From Bacillota bacterium (GTDB lineage: Bacteria > Bacillota > Clostridia > Oscillospirales > Acutalibacteraceae): a DNA stretch of 47,333 nucleotides. The position numbers were made by a program, and so were the translations under genes. Positions within the stretch are counted from its first letter, which is position 1; every line of letters begins with the position of its first letter. Below are positions 25,574 through 33,900 of this stretch, piece by piece. The stretch spans positions 1-47,333 of the forward strand of contig JAEWRF010000013.1 of NCBI GenBank assembly GCA_023460155.1. The letters are read 5' to 3'. The notes under the pieces were generated by a model. It was given only the letters and a program-made list of their open reading frames with translations. It was not told the origin of the DNA and made no database searches.

Positions 25574-26821
25574 ATGATGAAGACGATTGCGGTCATTGCG
25601 AGCTGCGACACCAAATACAAGGAAGCCGCATTTATGCGGGAGTTTTTGCAGAACCTGAGTTTAAACGTTCTGATTGTGGATATCGCAATCGGGCCCGGCC
25701 CTTCCTACGGAGCGGATATCTCCAGAGAAAAGGTGTTTTCCGATTTCGGTTTATGCTGGGACGATGTAAAAAATCGCGCCAAGGGCGAGCTGATGGGACT
25801 GATTACGGAAGCTGTAAAAACCACAGCCGCCAATCTTTACGCAGAGGGCAGAATAGACGGGATTCTGGCCGTGGGCGGTCTTCAAAACACCACGGCAGCA
25901 ACTGCCGCCATGAGCGTACTTCCGATCGGCTTCCCGAAAGTTATGGCAACAACCATTGCGTGCGGAAAGAAAGAATTTGGGTCTGTTGTAGGCATGAACG
26001 ACATTGTGGTGATTCCGTCGATTTCCGATTTCACCGGTGAGAATGCGATCACAAAAGCCATTATTGCAAATGCCTGTTCCTGCTGCGCGGGTATGGTGAA
26101 ATACGCCGGCTCGCCTTTGCAAAAAAGCGATAAAGTTACGGTTGGGGTCTCCCTGATGGGGATTACCAATACGGGCGCCTGCTCCGCAATCAGCGAACTG
26201 GAGCGCTGCGGGCTGGAGGCAATCGGCTTCCACACCACCGGTGTGGGGGGCATGATCATGGAGAAGCTGGCTCTGGACGGTTTTCTCGACGGAATTCTGG
26301 ATTTGACCACCCATGAAATTGTTTCGGAATTCTTTGGCGGAGGATTTTCGTACGGTGCGAAAGAGCGGCTGGTGAAATCCGCGCAGGCCGGGATCCCTCT
26401 CGTGGTCTCCACCGGGGGCCTGGATTTTGTCGATTTTGCAAAAACAGAATTCCCTCCAAGGATGGACCAACGGACCTACAATATGCACAACGCAACGTAT
26501 GCGCACATTAAAATTCTGCCGGATGAGGCACAGCAGATCGGCGAAATCGTCGCGAAACGCCTGAATATGGCGTCTCACGGGGTAACTCTGATTCTTCCCA
26601 CAAACGGGATGCGCAAGGATACCAGGCCCGGAGAAAAGCTTTTCAATAAAGACGTGGACGATACTCTGATCCGGTCGATTGTACAGAATGTCGGTAAAAA
26701 CGTAAAAACAGAGGTTCTCGAAGGAAACCTGAACGACGCGGACTGGGGCGTGCGGGCTGCGCACACGATGATAGATGAGCTGAAAGCCCGGGGGAAGCTG
26801 GACAGCAGCTTTTCCTATTAG
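25574..26821 (+). CDS. Tm-1-like ATP-binding, UPF0261 family protein
   Basis: This 415-residue protein matches the UPF0261/Tm-1-like family: KTIAVIASCDTKYKEAAFM at the N terminus, AVGGLQNTTAATAAMSVLP, GMNDIVVIPSISDFTGEN and ILPTNGMRKDT near the C terminus. The plant homologue Tm-1 binds ATP in its N-terminal domain and inhibits a viral replicase; the bacterial role is unknown. The reading frame extends 24 codons upstream to 25502 without homology, so I chose ATG 25574, with 25577 possible. A strong AAAAGGAGG lies at 25464-25472, far from any usable start. No known sugar or sugar-acid kinase gene occurs in this operon, so this protein is the best candidate for the ATP-using step. That is inference. 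Confidence 0.88.
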   Translation: MMKTIAVIASCDTKYKEAAFMREFLQNLSLNVLIVDIAIGPGPSYGADISREKVFSDFGLCWDDVKNRAKGELMGLITEAVKTTAANLYAEGRIDGILAVGGLQNTTAATAAMSVLPIGFPKVMATTIACGKKEFGSVVGMNDIVVIPSISDFTGENAITKAIIANACSCCAGMVKYAGSPLQKSDKVTVGVSLMGITNTGACSAISELERCGLEAIGFHTTGVGGMIMEKLALDGFLDGILDLTTHEIVSEFFGGGFSYGAKERLVKSAQAGIPLVVSTGGLDFVDFAKTEFPPRMDQRTYNMHNATYAHIKILPDEAQQIGEIVAKRLNMASHGVTLILPTNGMRKDTRPGEKLFNKDVDDTLIRSIVQNVGKNVKTEVLEGNLNDADWGVRAAHTMIDELKARGKLDSSFSY

Positions 26822-26831
26822 GAGGAAAACT

Positions 26832-28079
26832 ATGGTGTATGCACAGTACCCGTATGGGCGCCCGGAAGGCCTGACCGGGGACTATTTGATCGCCACTTAT
26901 TTAATGTTTGGCACCGACAGCGGCAGCGCTTTAAAAAAAGCCGGCGGCTTTGCCGTGGGACAGACCGTAGGCACCTGGATTTCCGTGCCGGGTGTATCTT
27001 CCGATATGGTGGAAAATTACCAGGGAAGAGTGGTTTCTCTTTACCCTGTGGCCGGCGCAGAGGAAACCGTGTTTGTCCTGCGCGTTGCATTCCCCATGGC
27101 GAATTTTGCAAACAGCTTTACGATTCTGATGACTGCTCTTGTCGGCAACGATGTATCAACCGCGCTGCAGACAAAGTTAATCGATATTGAACTTTTCGGC
27201 AACGCATCGCGGTCGTTTCACAGTCCGAAAAAAGGGATTGACGACCTGAGACAGCTCACGGGTGTCTACGGCCGCCCCGTCGTGCTCAATATGATCAAGC
27301 CCTGTACCGGTTTTACTCCCGAAGAGGGTGCCAAGCTGTTTTATGCTTCGGCCTGCGGGGGGATCGACCTGATTAAAGACGACGAGCTTTTGGGCAGTCC
27401 CTCCTACAATCAGGTGGAAGCAAGGGTTCGGGCTTACCTGAAAGCAAGCGAGAGCGCGTTTGAACAGACCGGCAAAAAAGCGGTTTATATGCCGAACATT
27501 TCGGGCTCGCCGCAGAAAATGCGCGATAATGCCAAGGCCGCCGTGCAGGCCGGCGCGAAAGCCTGCCTCGTGAATTTCGTATTCGGCGGTTTGGACGCGC
27601 TTGCCGAAATCTGCGAGGAGTTTGGAGACAGCCTGTTTATCATGGCGCATTACGCCGGAGTCGGAGTGATGAACTGGGCGCGCGGCGGAATTGCAAACCC
27701 GGTGTTTCTGGGCATTCTTCCCCGTCTGGCAGGCGCCCACGCGGTCATGACCATGTTTCCGAACCGGCAGGATGCGAGCGCGATGCTTGATTTTTATCAG
27801 ACGGTGCAGGCGCAGAATCTGCCGATGAACGGGATCCGTCCGCTGGTAACAACTGTGGGCGGAGGAATCACGCCGATCAATCAGGAAGCGCTGCAAAAGG
27901 AGCTTGGAAGCGATGTGATTATCGGAATCGGAGGGGCTGTTCAGGGCCACCCGATGGGCACCACGGCAGGCGCGAAAACCGCGATGGAGGCCGTTGAGGC
28001 GACGGCAAAGGGAATTCCTCTTGAAGCGGCGGCGAAAAGCTCGGAAGGGCTTCGGGCAGCCATTCGATTCTGGAATTAA
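26832..28079 (+). CDS. RuBisCO-like protein (form IV type), putative 3-oxo acid phosphate decarboxylase
   Basis: The 415-residue protein aligns by motif to RuBisCO large chains. Asn106, Lys156 (in MIKPCTGF) and the carbamate-site block GGIDLIKDDE (Lys182, Asp184, Glu185) are kept, as are His273, His303, the phosphate-binding VGGGI (343-345) and GIGGAVQGHP. The second Lys of the KPK motif is Cys158, and I see no loop-6 Lys, so it should not fix CO2. RuBisCO-like proteins of the D-apiose pathway decarboxylate 3-oxo-isoapionate 4-phosphate to L-erythrulose 1-phosphate. The two isomerase genes that follow would handle exactly such a product. GGAGG lies five bases before the start. The assignment of chemistry is by family and context. 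Confidence 0.92.
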   Translation: MVYAQYPYGRPEGLTGDYLIATYLMFGTDSGSALKKAGGFAVGQTVGTWISVPGVSSDMVENYQGRVVSLYPVAGAEETVFVLRVAFPMANFANSFTILMTALVGNDVSTALQTKLIDIELFGNASRSFHSPKKGIDDLRQLTGVYGRPVVLNMIKPCTGFTPEEGAKLFYASACGGIDLIKDDELLGSPSYNQVEARVRAYLKASESAFEQTGKKAVYMPNISGSPQKMRDNAKAAVQAGAKACLVNFVFGGLDALAEICEEFGDSLFIMAHYAGVGVMNWARGGIANPVFLGILPRLAGAHAVMTMFPNRQDASAMLDFYQTVQAQNLPMNGIRPLVTTVGGGITPINQEALQKELGSDVIIGIGGAVQGHPMGTTAGAKTAMEAVEATAKGIPLEAAAKSSEGLRAAIRFWN

Positions 28080-28098
28080 GAGAAGGAAGTGCTTAACA

Positions 28099-28557
28099 TT
28101 GAAGACAATCGTTATCGGGTGTGACAACGCGGCGGTTCCGCTGAAGAATACCATTATGGATTTTCTGAAGGAAAAGGGAATCACGGTAGAAAACGTGGGC
28201 TGCGATTCGCCGGACGACCCTACATACTACCCCTATATCGCGGAGCGCGCCTGTCAGAAAATTATTGACAGCGGTTTTGAAAAAAACGGGATCCTGATCT
28301 GCGGCACCGGGATCGGCATGGCCATGACGGCAAACAAGTTCAAAGGGATCCGTGCGGCGGTGTGCCACGACAATTTTTCCGCGGAACGCGCAAAGCTGAG
28401 CAACAACGCGAATGTACTTTGTCTGGGCGAGCGCGTGATTGGGCATGAACTTGCCAAGAAAATTGTCGGCGAGTGGATCAGCCTTACATTTAAGGACGGC
28501 AGTTCCACGCCGAAGGTGCAGGCGATTCTGGAGATAGAAAGGAAGAACATGAAGTAG
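28099..28557 (+). CDS. RpiB/LacAB-family sugar-phosphate isomerase, candidate erythrulose-4-phosphate isomerase
   Basis: Translation starts at TTG 28099, nine bases after AGAAGGAAG, giving 152 residues, the normal RpiB length. The catalytic Cys68 lies in ICGTGIGMA, and ANKFKGIRAAVC and NANVLCLGERVIG are typical. Two residues differ from ordinary RpiB: the usual Asp-His-Ala near position 10 is Asp-Asn-Ala, and the ring-opening His of the (R/H)-H-N-D region is Ser101. Loss of a ring-opening residue suits a tetrose phosphate, which is acyclic. The related enzyme EryI of erythritol catabolism converts D-erythrulose 4-phosphate to D-erythrose 4-phosphate, and I infer the same step here. Confidence 0.9.
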   Translation: MKTIVIGCDNAAVPLKNTIMDFLKEKGITVENVGCDSPDDPTYYPYIAERACQKIIDSGFEKNGILICGTGIGMAMTANKFKGIRAAVCHDNFSAERAKLSNNANVLCLGERVIGHELAKKIVGEWISLTFKDGSSTPKVQAILEIERKNMK

Positions 28558-28558
28558 T

Positions 28559-29371
28559 ATGTCAAACCTGGATAAGCTTTATCTTGGAACAAACACGAAG
28601 ATGTACAAGACAATAGCCGAAACCGTGGCCTATCTCACCGGTCTGCACAGCCTGACCGCTGATCTTGACCGCTCCAAGCTGGAACTGTTTGTGATTCCGT
28701 CCTTTACCGCCCTCGATTCCGCCCGGAAATGCGTTCCCGCCGATAAAATCAGCATTGGAGCGCAGAATATGTGCTGGGAGGATCAGGGCCAGTTTACAGG
28801 CGAAATTTCTCCGCTGATGCTAAAGGAAGTCGGCGCATCCATTGTGGAAATCGGCCATTCGGAGCGCAGGCATGTGCTTCACGAAACCGATGCAGAGGAA
28901 AACAAAAAGGTTTTGGCAGCTCTTGAGCATAATTTTACGGCGCTGCTTTGCATCGGCGAAACAGGGGAACAAAAAGGACTCGGTCTGTCGGATGAGGTTC
29001 TTCGCACTCAGCTGAAAGCAGGGCTGCACAGTATCACGCTGAACAGCGCGGACCGTCTTTGGATCGCTTACGAGCCGGTATGGGCGATCGGAGTGAACGG
29101 CACTCCCGCCAGCAAAGAATATGCGGATGAAAAGCACGCCGTAATTAAGCAGACGCTTATTGAAATATTCGGAGCGGAAACCGGCTCGGATATTCCCGTT
29201 CTTTACGGGGGCAGCGTCAACAACGAAAATGCGGAAGAACTGATTGCGATGCCGCACATTGACGGCCTTTTTATCGGAAGAAGCGCATGGGATGCTGAGA
29301 ATTTCAACAGAATTATCCGCAGCGTTATTCCGCTGTTTTTTAACCGAAAAGAAAAGGAAAGGGGAATTTAG
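28559..29371 (+). CDS. Triosephosphate-isomerase-like protein, candidate L-erythrulose-1-phosphate isomerase
   Basis: The 270-residue TIM barrel keeps the catalytic residues Asn12 and Lys14 (GTNTKMYK), His100 (EIGHSERR) and Glu172 (AYEPVWAIG), and the phosphate loop VLYGGSVN. The flexible loop 6 is VNGTP rather than the usual TGKTA, and the first strand reads GTNTK rather than GNWK. This argues for a modified substrate rather than glycolytic triose phosphates. The homologue EryH acts on L-erythrulose 1-phosphate and is paired with an RpiB-like protein, just as here. The gene starts one base after the RpiB-like stop, implying coupled translation. Confidence 0.9.
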   Translation: MSNLDKLYLGTNTKMYKTIAETVAYLTGLHSLTADLDRSKLELFVIPSFTALDSARKCVPADKISIGAQNMCWEDQGQFTGEISPLMLKEVGASIVEIGHSERRHVLHETDAEENKKVLAALEHNFTALLCIGETGEQKGLGLSDEVLRTQLKAGLHSITLNSADRLWIAYEPVWAIGVNGTPASKEYADEKHAVIKQTLIEIFGAETGSDIPVLYGGSVNNENAEELIAMPHIDGLFIGRSAWDAENFNRIIRSVIPLFFNRKEKERGI

Positions 29372-29372
29372 C

Positions 29373-29975
29373 ATGGAGGATCTACAGCAGATCAGGGAGC
29401 AGCTTGTACTGGCTTCCAAGCGCGCTTACCGCAGAGGAATACAAACCGGAAGCGGCGGCAACATCAGCGCGAGAGTGCCGGGAAAAGACCTGATGATTGT
29501 AAAAGCCAGCGGAAGCTCATTTGAGGACAGCACCACCGAGGGATTTTTAATTACGGATTTTGACGGAAATCTGGTAGAGGGGACCGGGAAGCCTACCCGC
29601 GAAGCTTTGCTTCATGGGTACCTTTACCGCATATGCCCCAAGGTGGATTCCGTAATTCACTGCCATTCTCCCTATTGCATCACGTGGGCTTCCACAAGGA
29701 AAGACCTGCCGCGCATCACATGGCACTCCAAGCTCAAAATATGCGCCGACATTCCTACCATTGAAGTTCCCGCCGCCGTTGTGAAGCCTGAGTATTTTCC
29801 GCTGGTCAAAAGCGCTTTCGACAGGGAGCCGGATCTTCCCGCCTTCTTGCTGACGGATCACGGTGTTGTGGCTGTCGCGAAGGATCCGATCAATGCGGAG
29901 CATAATGCGGAGTTGATTGAAGAAACCGCACAGATCGCTTTTTTAGAAGCAATTGCAAAAAAAATCGGATTGTAA
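29373..29975 (+). CDS. Class II aldolase/adducin family protein
   Basis: The 200-residue protein belongs to the zinc-dependent family that includes L-fuculose-phosphate aldolase, L-ribulose-5-phosphate 4-epimerase and the 3-oxo-tetronate 4-phosphate decarboxylase OtnC. GSGGNIS marks the N-terminal phosphate loop, Glu77 lies in KPTREALLHG, and the zinc ligands are His96, His98 (IHCHSP) and His163 (LTDHGVV). ATG 29373 follows AAGGAAAGGGG one base after the isomerase stop. In the operon it may cleave, epimerise or decarboxylate a phosphorylated intermediate. The family members cannot be told apart by these motifs alone. Confidence 0.9.
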   Translation: MEDLQQIREQLVLASKRAYRRGIQTGSGGNISARVPGKDLMIVKASGSSFEDSTTEGFLITDFDGNLVEGTGKPTREALLHGYLYRICPKVDSVIHCHSPYCITWASTRKDLPRITWHSKLKICADIPTIEVPAAVVKPEYFPLVKSAFDREPDLPAFLLTDHGVVAVAKDPINAEHNAELIEETAQIAFLEAIAKKIGL

Positions 29976-30053
29976 TATAATGGCAATTAGACATTAAGCT
30001 ATTTTGCAACAGGTTCCACGGAAGCAAAATGTATGGTAATTGGGGTGTGGATT

Positions 30054-30761
30054 ATGGAGAACGATTCTTCCAAAATACAGCAGAAAAGAATTGCCGATCT
30101 TGTTCTGGAGCAACTGATGGACTGGATTATGGACGGCAAAATACGCATGGGGCAAAAACTGAACACAGAAGAGCTTGCGCAGCGGCTTGGGGTAAGCAGA
30201 ATGCCGGTACGGGAGGCTCTTAAAACGTTGGAAAAGCAAGGAATAGCGGAGTCGGTGCCTTATGTCGGCTCTCGTGTTGTCAAGCTAACAAGGAGCGACG
30301 TGCGCCAAATTTACATAATGAGAAGGGCATTGGAGCCCGTAGCTGCTTATTACACATGCGAAAAAATCACCCCGGAGGATATCGAGAACATTGAAGCAAT
30401 CCAGATGAAGCTGGAAACCGAGATGCAAAAGCCAAATCCCAGTGCCAAGCTGATCTATATTTATAACAGGGAATTCCACTTCGCCATCTATCAGGTGAGC
30501 GGATTAACCAAACTTTGCAATACCATTAAAATGCTGTGGGACAACCTTGCGTTTTACAAGCTGATTTACGGGCTGACCTATGTCAATGACCGTGAAGCCG
30601 CGAAAAATATGATTGAGGAGCATCGCAGCTACATTACCGAGCTAAAGGCGGGCAACGCCGATATGCTTCAAAAAAGGCTCAGCGACAGTCTTGAAAAGCA
30701 TCAGGTCGACGTGCCTTACAAGGTATCCGCGTGCATCGACGACTGCATTGACGAGGACTGA
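30054..30761 (+). CDS. GntR-family regulator, FCD subgroup
   Basis: About 235 residues. The N-terminal winged helix-turn-helix is seen in GQKLNTEELAQRLGVSRMPV with REALKTLEKQGI, and the helical FCD ligand-binding domain includes EFHFAIYQVSG and MIEEHRSYI. FCD regulators of sugar-acid operons are usually repressors released by a pathway intermediate. I favour ATG 30054, preceded by GGGGTG; ATG 30033 is also possible. It follows the aldolase gene by 78 bases. The FadR-like palindrome at 19940-19957, at the head of the operon, is its probable binding site. Confidence 0.9.
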   Translation: MENDSSKIQQKRIADLVLEQLMDWIMDGKIRMGQKLNTEELAQRLGVSRMPVREALKTLEKQGIAESVPYVGSRVVKLTRSDVRQIYIMRRALEPVAAYYTCEKITPEDIENIEAIQMKLETEMQKPNPSAKLIYIYNREFHFAIYQVSGLTKLCNTIKMLWDNLAFYKLIYGLTYVNDREAAKNMIEEHRSYITELKAGNADMLQKRLSDSLEKHQVDVPYKVSACIDDCIDED

Positions 30762-30804
30762 CCGCCTTGGAACTGCGGATCATTCCCATTGCTGCTTAAA
30801 ATGT

Positions 30805-30841
30805 AAGGAGTCTGGGTGCCTTTCGCATCCGGACTCCTTTT
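30805..30841 (+). terminator. Intrinsic terminator of the RuBisCO-like operon
   Basis: A stem starting AAGGAGTC and ending GACTCCTT (30805-30839) contains two wobble positions and closes on a small loop, with T residues at the end. It lies 44 bases after the GntR stop. Confidence 0.85.
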
Positions 30842-30852
30842 ATAGTGTGTGA

Positions 30853-30893
30853 AAATCCCGCAGCAGATGCATTACTGCATCCCTGCGGGATTT
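30853..30893. terminator. Second hairpin, probably the terminator of the minus-strand DUF5107 gene
   Basis: AAATCCCGCAG (30853-30863) pairs with CTGCGGGATTT (30883-30893), with an inner ATGCA/TGCAT stem. Read on the minus strand it ends in TTTTC and lies 44 bases past the stop of the DUF5107 gene. Confidence 0.75.
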
Positions 30894-30936
30894 CTCAAAG
30901 TGGGAGATCGTTCTATTCCAAAATAAATAGTTGTAT

Positions 30937-33900
30937 TTAAACCTTAGCGGGATTCGACACAAACAGACTGTGGTGCAGAACCGCCCCGATGTGGGCACAG
31001 TCAAGCTCCAGGGTTTCGTCGCATGCCTTCAGCGCGCGGTCCTGATCCCCGAGACCGTAGCTTCCCAGCGCAATCAGGTACAGACAGTGAGCGCGGTTGC
31101 GAATGTTCAGGTCCTCGTTGAAAAGCTGCAGATCCGGCAGGGACACGGCGAAATAGTCGATGCGGACCTTGTCGAAAATATGTTTTTCCCCGTAGTCCAC
31201 CAGTTTGTGGAACCGGCCGAAAGCCTGATCTGCAAGGCCGAGTTTCCGGAAGGCAAGCCCCTGATAAAGGATCATGTCCGCGGGCTGGTCGTTGTAATAC
31301 ATTGCTCCGGCGGGTTCCTGATCCCCAAGGGACGCGCGAATCCAATTCTGCTTTGCACCTTCCGCGTCGCCCAAAGCCTCGCAGGCGCAGCCGAGGTAAT
31401 AGTAAATGTTGTTGTCCTTTTCGCCTTCCAGTTTCCCTTCGCCTAAGTTGTCGGGGAATACCAGAGCTTTTAGAAGCAGATCCTTCGCCTTGGCGGCATC
31501 GCCGGAAGAGAGTGCTTTGCGCGCCAGCTCTACCAGTGAAACGGTATACTGCGTGGTGACCTTGCCTTCGCCGCCTTCCCATGGGTGGAACTTCCGGTTC
31601 CTCAGGCATTCATAGGCTTCTTCGTGGTGCCCGAGCAGATTCAGCAAAGTGATATATTCCACGCAAAGGTCATCCCGCTGTTCGAAAACAGACCGGTTTG
31701 CTTCGTACATTTTAATCCGCTCTTCCGGCGACTTATGGCGCTTTTTATAAAGCTGATCCAGTTCCAGAAACACGCGCGCATCGCTTGGATCCAGAGAAAA
31801 GGCTTTTTCCAATGCTTTCTGCGCCTGATCCGGGTTGTTTTCCTTATTGTAATAGGTAAGGGAGAGATTCCGCCACGCGGTCGGGAACCGGTCGTCAATG
31901 CCGACGGATTTTTCCCAAAGCTCGCGGGCTGCCGCATACTGCTTTTTGTCGTACCACAGATTCCCGAGATAATACGGCGCTTTCGCATCCTCCGGAGAAG
32001 CGGAAATTGCATATTCGAGAACCGCGATATCTTTGAGGCGGTTCGGGAAGCAGTACAGTGGACTGCGCGAAGCGGCTTTCTTCAGTGCGGCTTTGGCAGC
32101 GGCGCCGTCGCCGTTCTGTGACTGGTAATACGCCTCATAATAGGCAATCATCGGGCTGTCTGCCATGCAGAGCCGGAGCACTTCGATCGCTTCGGGCCAG
32201 CATCCGAACTCGGCATAGGCGGAAGCCAGAGCAAGAAAGGCGTCTGGATTGTTCCGCATCAGCACAAGCGTTTTTTCACGGCCTTCCCCACTCAGGAAAT
32301 CCTGTTCGGCGCGGGAAAGATAATCGAACGGGTCAAGCCGGATATTTTCTTCCAGAAAGGCGGCGGCTTCCTGCTTTTTGCCCGCTTTTCGGAGAGCCAG
32401 CGCTTTCAGCCCGCGCGCCAGAAGATTGTGCGAATTTTTGACGAGCGAGCGCTCCGCAAATTCGAGCGCATCGTCCCACTGGCCGTTCCGCGCGGAAATT
32501 GCCGCGAGGTAATAGAACGACATCTCCTGTTCGGCGCTGGTCCAGGTTGCTTTGTAGAAGGCGTCGAACGCCTCGCCGGAACGGCCCTGATACAGCAGGC
32601 TCAGGCCGAGGTTGAAATACGGTTCGCTGTCGTAGGGATTCGGGTTTTTCCATGTGATGCGCTCGATGGCTTTGCAGAAATAGCTCTCGCTTTCACGGAA
32701 CAGACCGCGGCGGAACAGCAGGCGGCCGTAGGCGTTGTTGATCCGGCTGTCGCCCGGGTCGCGGCGCAGGCCCTCAAGATAGTAGGGATCCGGATCGTAG
32801 GTCGCGTGGCGGTACTGCTCGATGTGCAGCGCGGTCAGGTAAAGTTCCTCGTTGGTCGCAATCTGATCCGGATCCTTGGCCGGCTGTGCCGGTTCCGGAA
32901 GCTTGTCGATTTCCTTGGGCGCCGGAGTATAGCTCAGCATCCGACGTCCGGTCCCGTCGTAAACAGACAGCGTAAGGTCTTCCGCCCTGATTCCCTGCAC
33001 GGGAACCTCCGCCGTTACCAGATCATTCGGGGAAATGGTCTGCACGGTGCTGTACAGAAGTTTTTCCCCGGCCTTTAAAACAACCTTCGCGTTCTCGGTA
33101 ACACCGGTTGCGTAGACGCAGAGCTTTGCGGCTCCAGCTTCCTTTTCGAGATTCAGGACGACTTCCGTGCTGGCGTTTTTCACGCTTCCGGCTTTTTTGT
33201 ACGGCATGAAATACTGGGTGAACCGCTTTTCTTCAAAGGGTTTCAGCCAGGTGAAATCCGGCTGGTTGTCGGTGAACATGCCGGTCATGAGTTCGATATA
33301 CGGTCCGTTTTGATCGGTGAGGTTGCGGTCCCAGGCCTTGCCGAAGTCGCCGCAGCCCCAGGTCCACTGCTTCTTGCCGGGGGAAACATGATGATCGGCG
33401 ATGTGCAGCACGCCCGCCTCCACCCCGTAATCGTAGCCGCCGACAAAGTTATAATCGGAATGGTATGCCATGTAGGAGGTCGGAACGGGAATGTTTTTGT
33501 AGCGGGAAATGTCAACGCCCGCGCCGTAATCGTGCTTATAATAGACGCCGGTCGCAATCGGGAATTTGGAAACGTCGCGCTTTCCGTGGTCCATAACCGC
33601 GTGAACGTCGGGGGGGAAAATAGACTGTGTGTTGTCATTGACCGCGACCGCCGGGTTGGCCCACCAGAGGAAGGTCTGGGGCAGGCTGGTCGGATTGTAG
33701 AGCTGGCCCTTGATTTCAATGTAGGCCTTGTCCGGATACAGGGTGAAGCTTGCCATTCCCTTGGCACCGTTGATCCGGTCCACTTCGCTGATCTTTACGG
33801 TTTTGCTGCCGTCCGGGTTTTCGGTGAGCAGATAGTCCACGGGCGAAAACGTGGAGGGACGGTGATGCTGCGGCCAGTTGAATTCGATGCCGCCGCTGAT

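Noticed and set aside
25751..26764. Minus-strand open frame opposite the UPF0261 gene
   Set aside because: No homology pattern and no ribosome site; the plus-strand protein is well conserved.
26832..28079. RuBisCO for carbon fixation
   Set aside because: The second KPK lysine and the loop-6 lysine are missing, and there is no phosphoribulokinase or small subunit gene; a RuBisCO-like protein is the better call.
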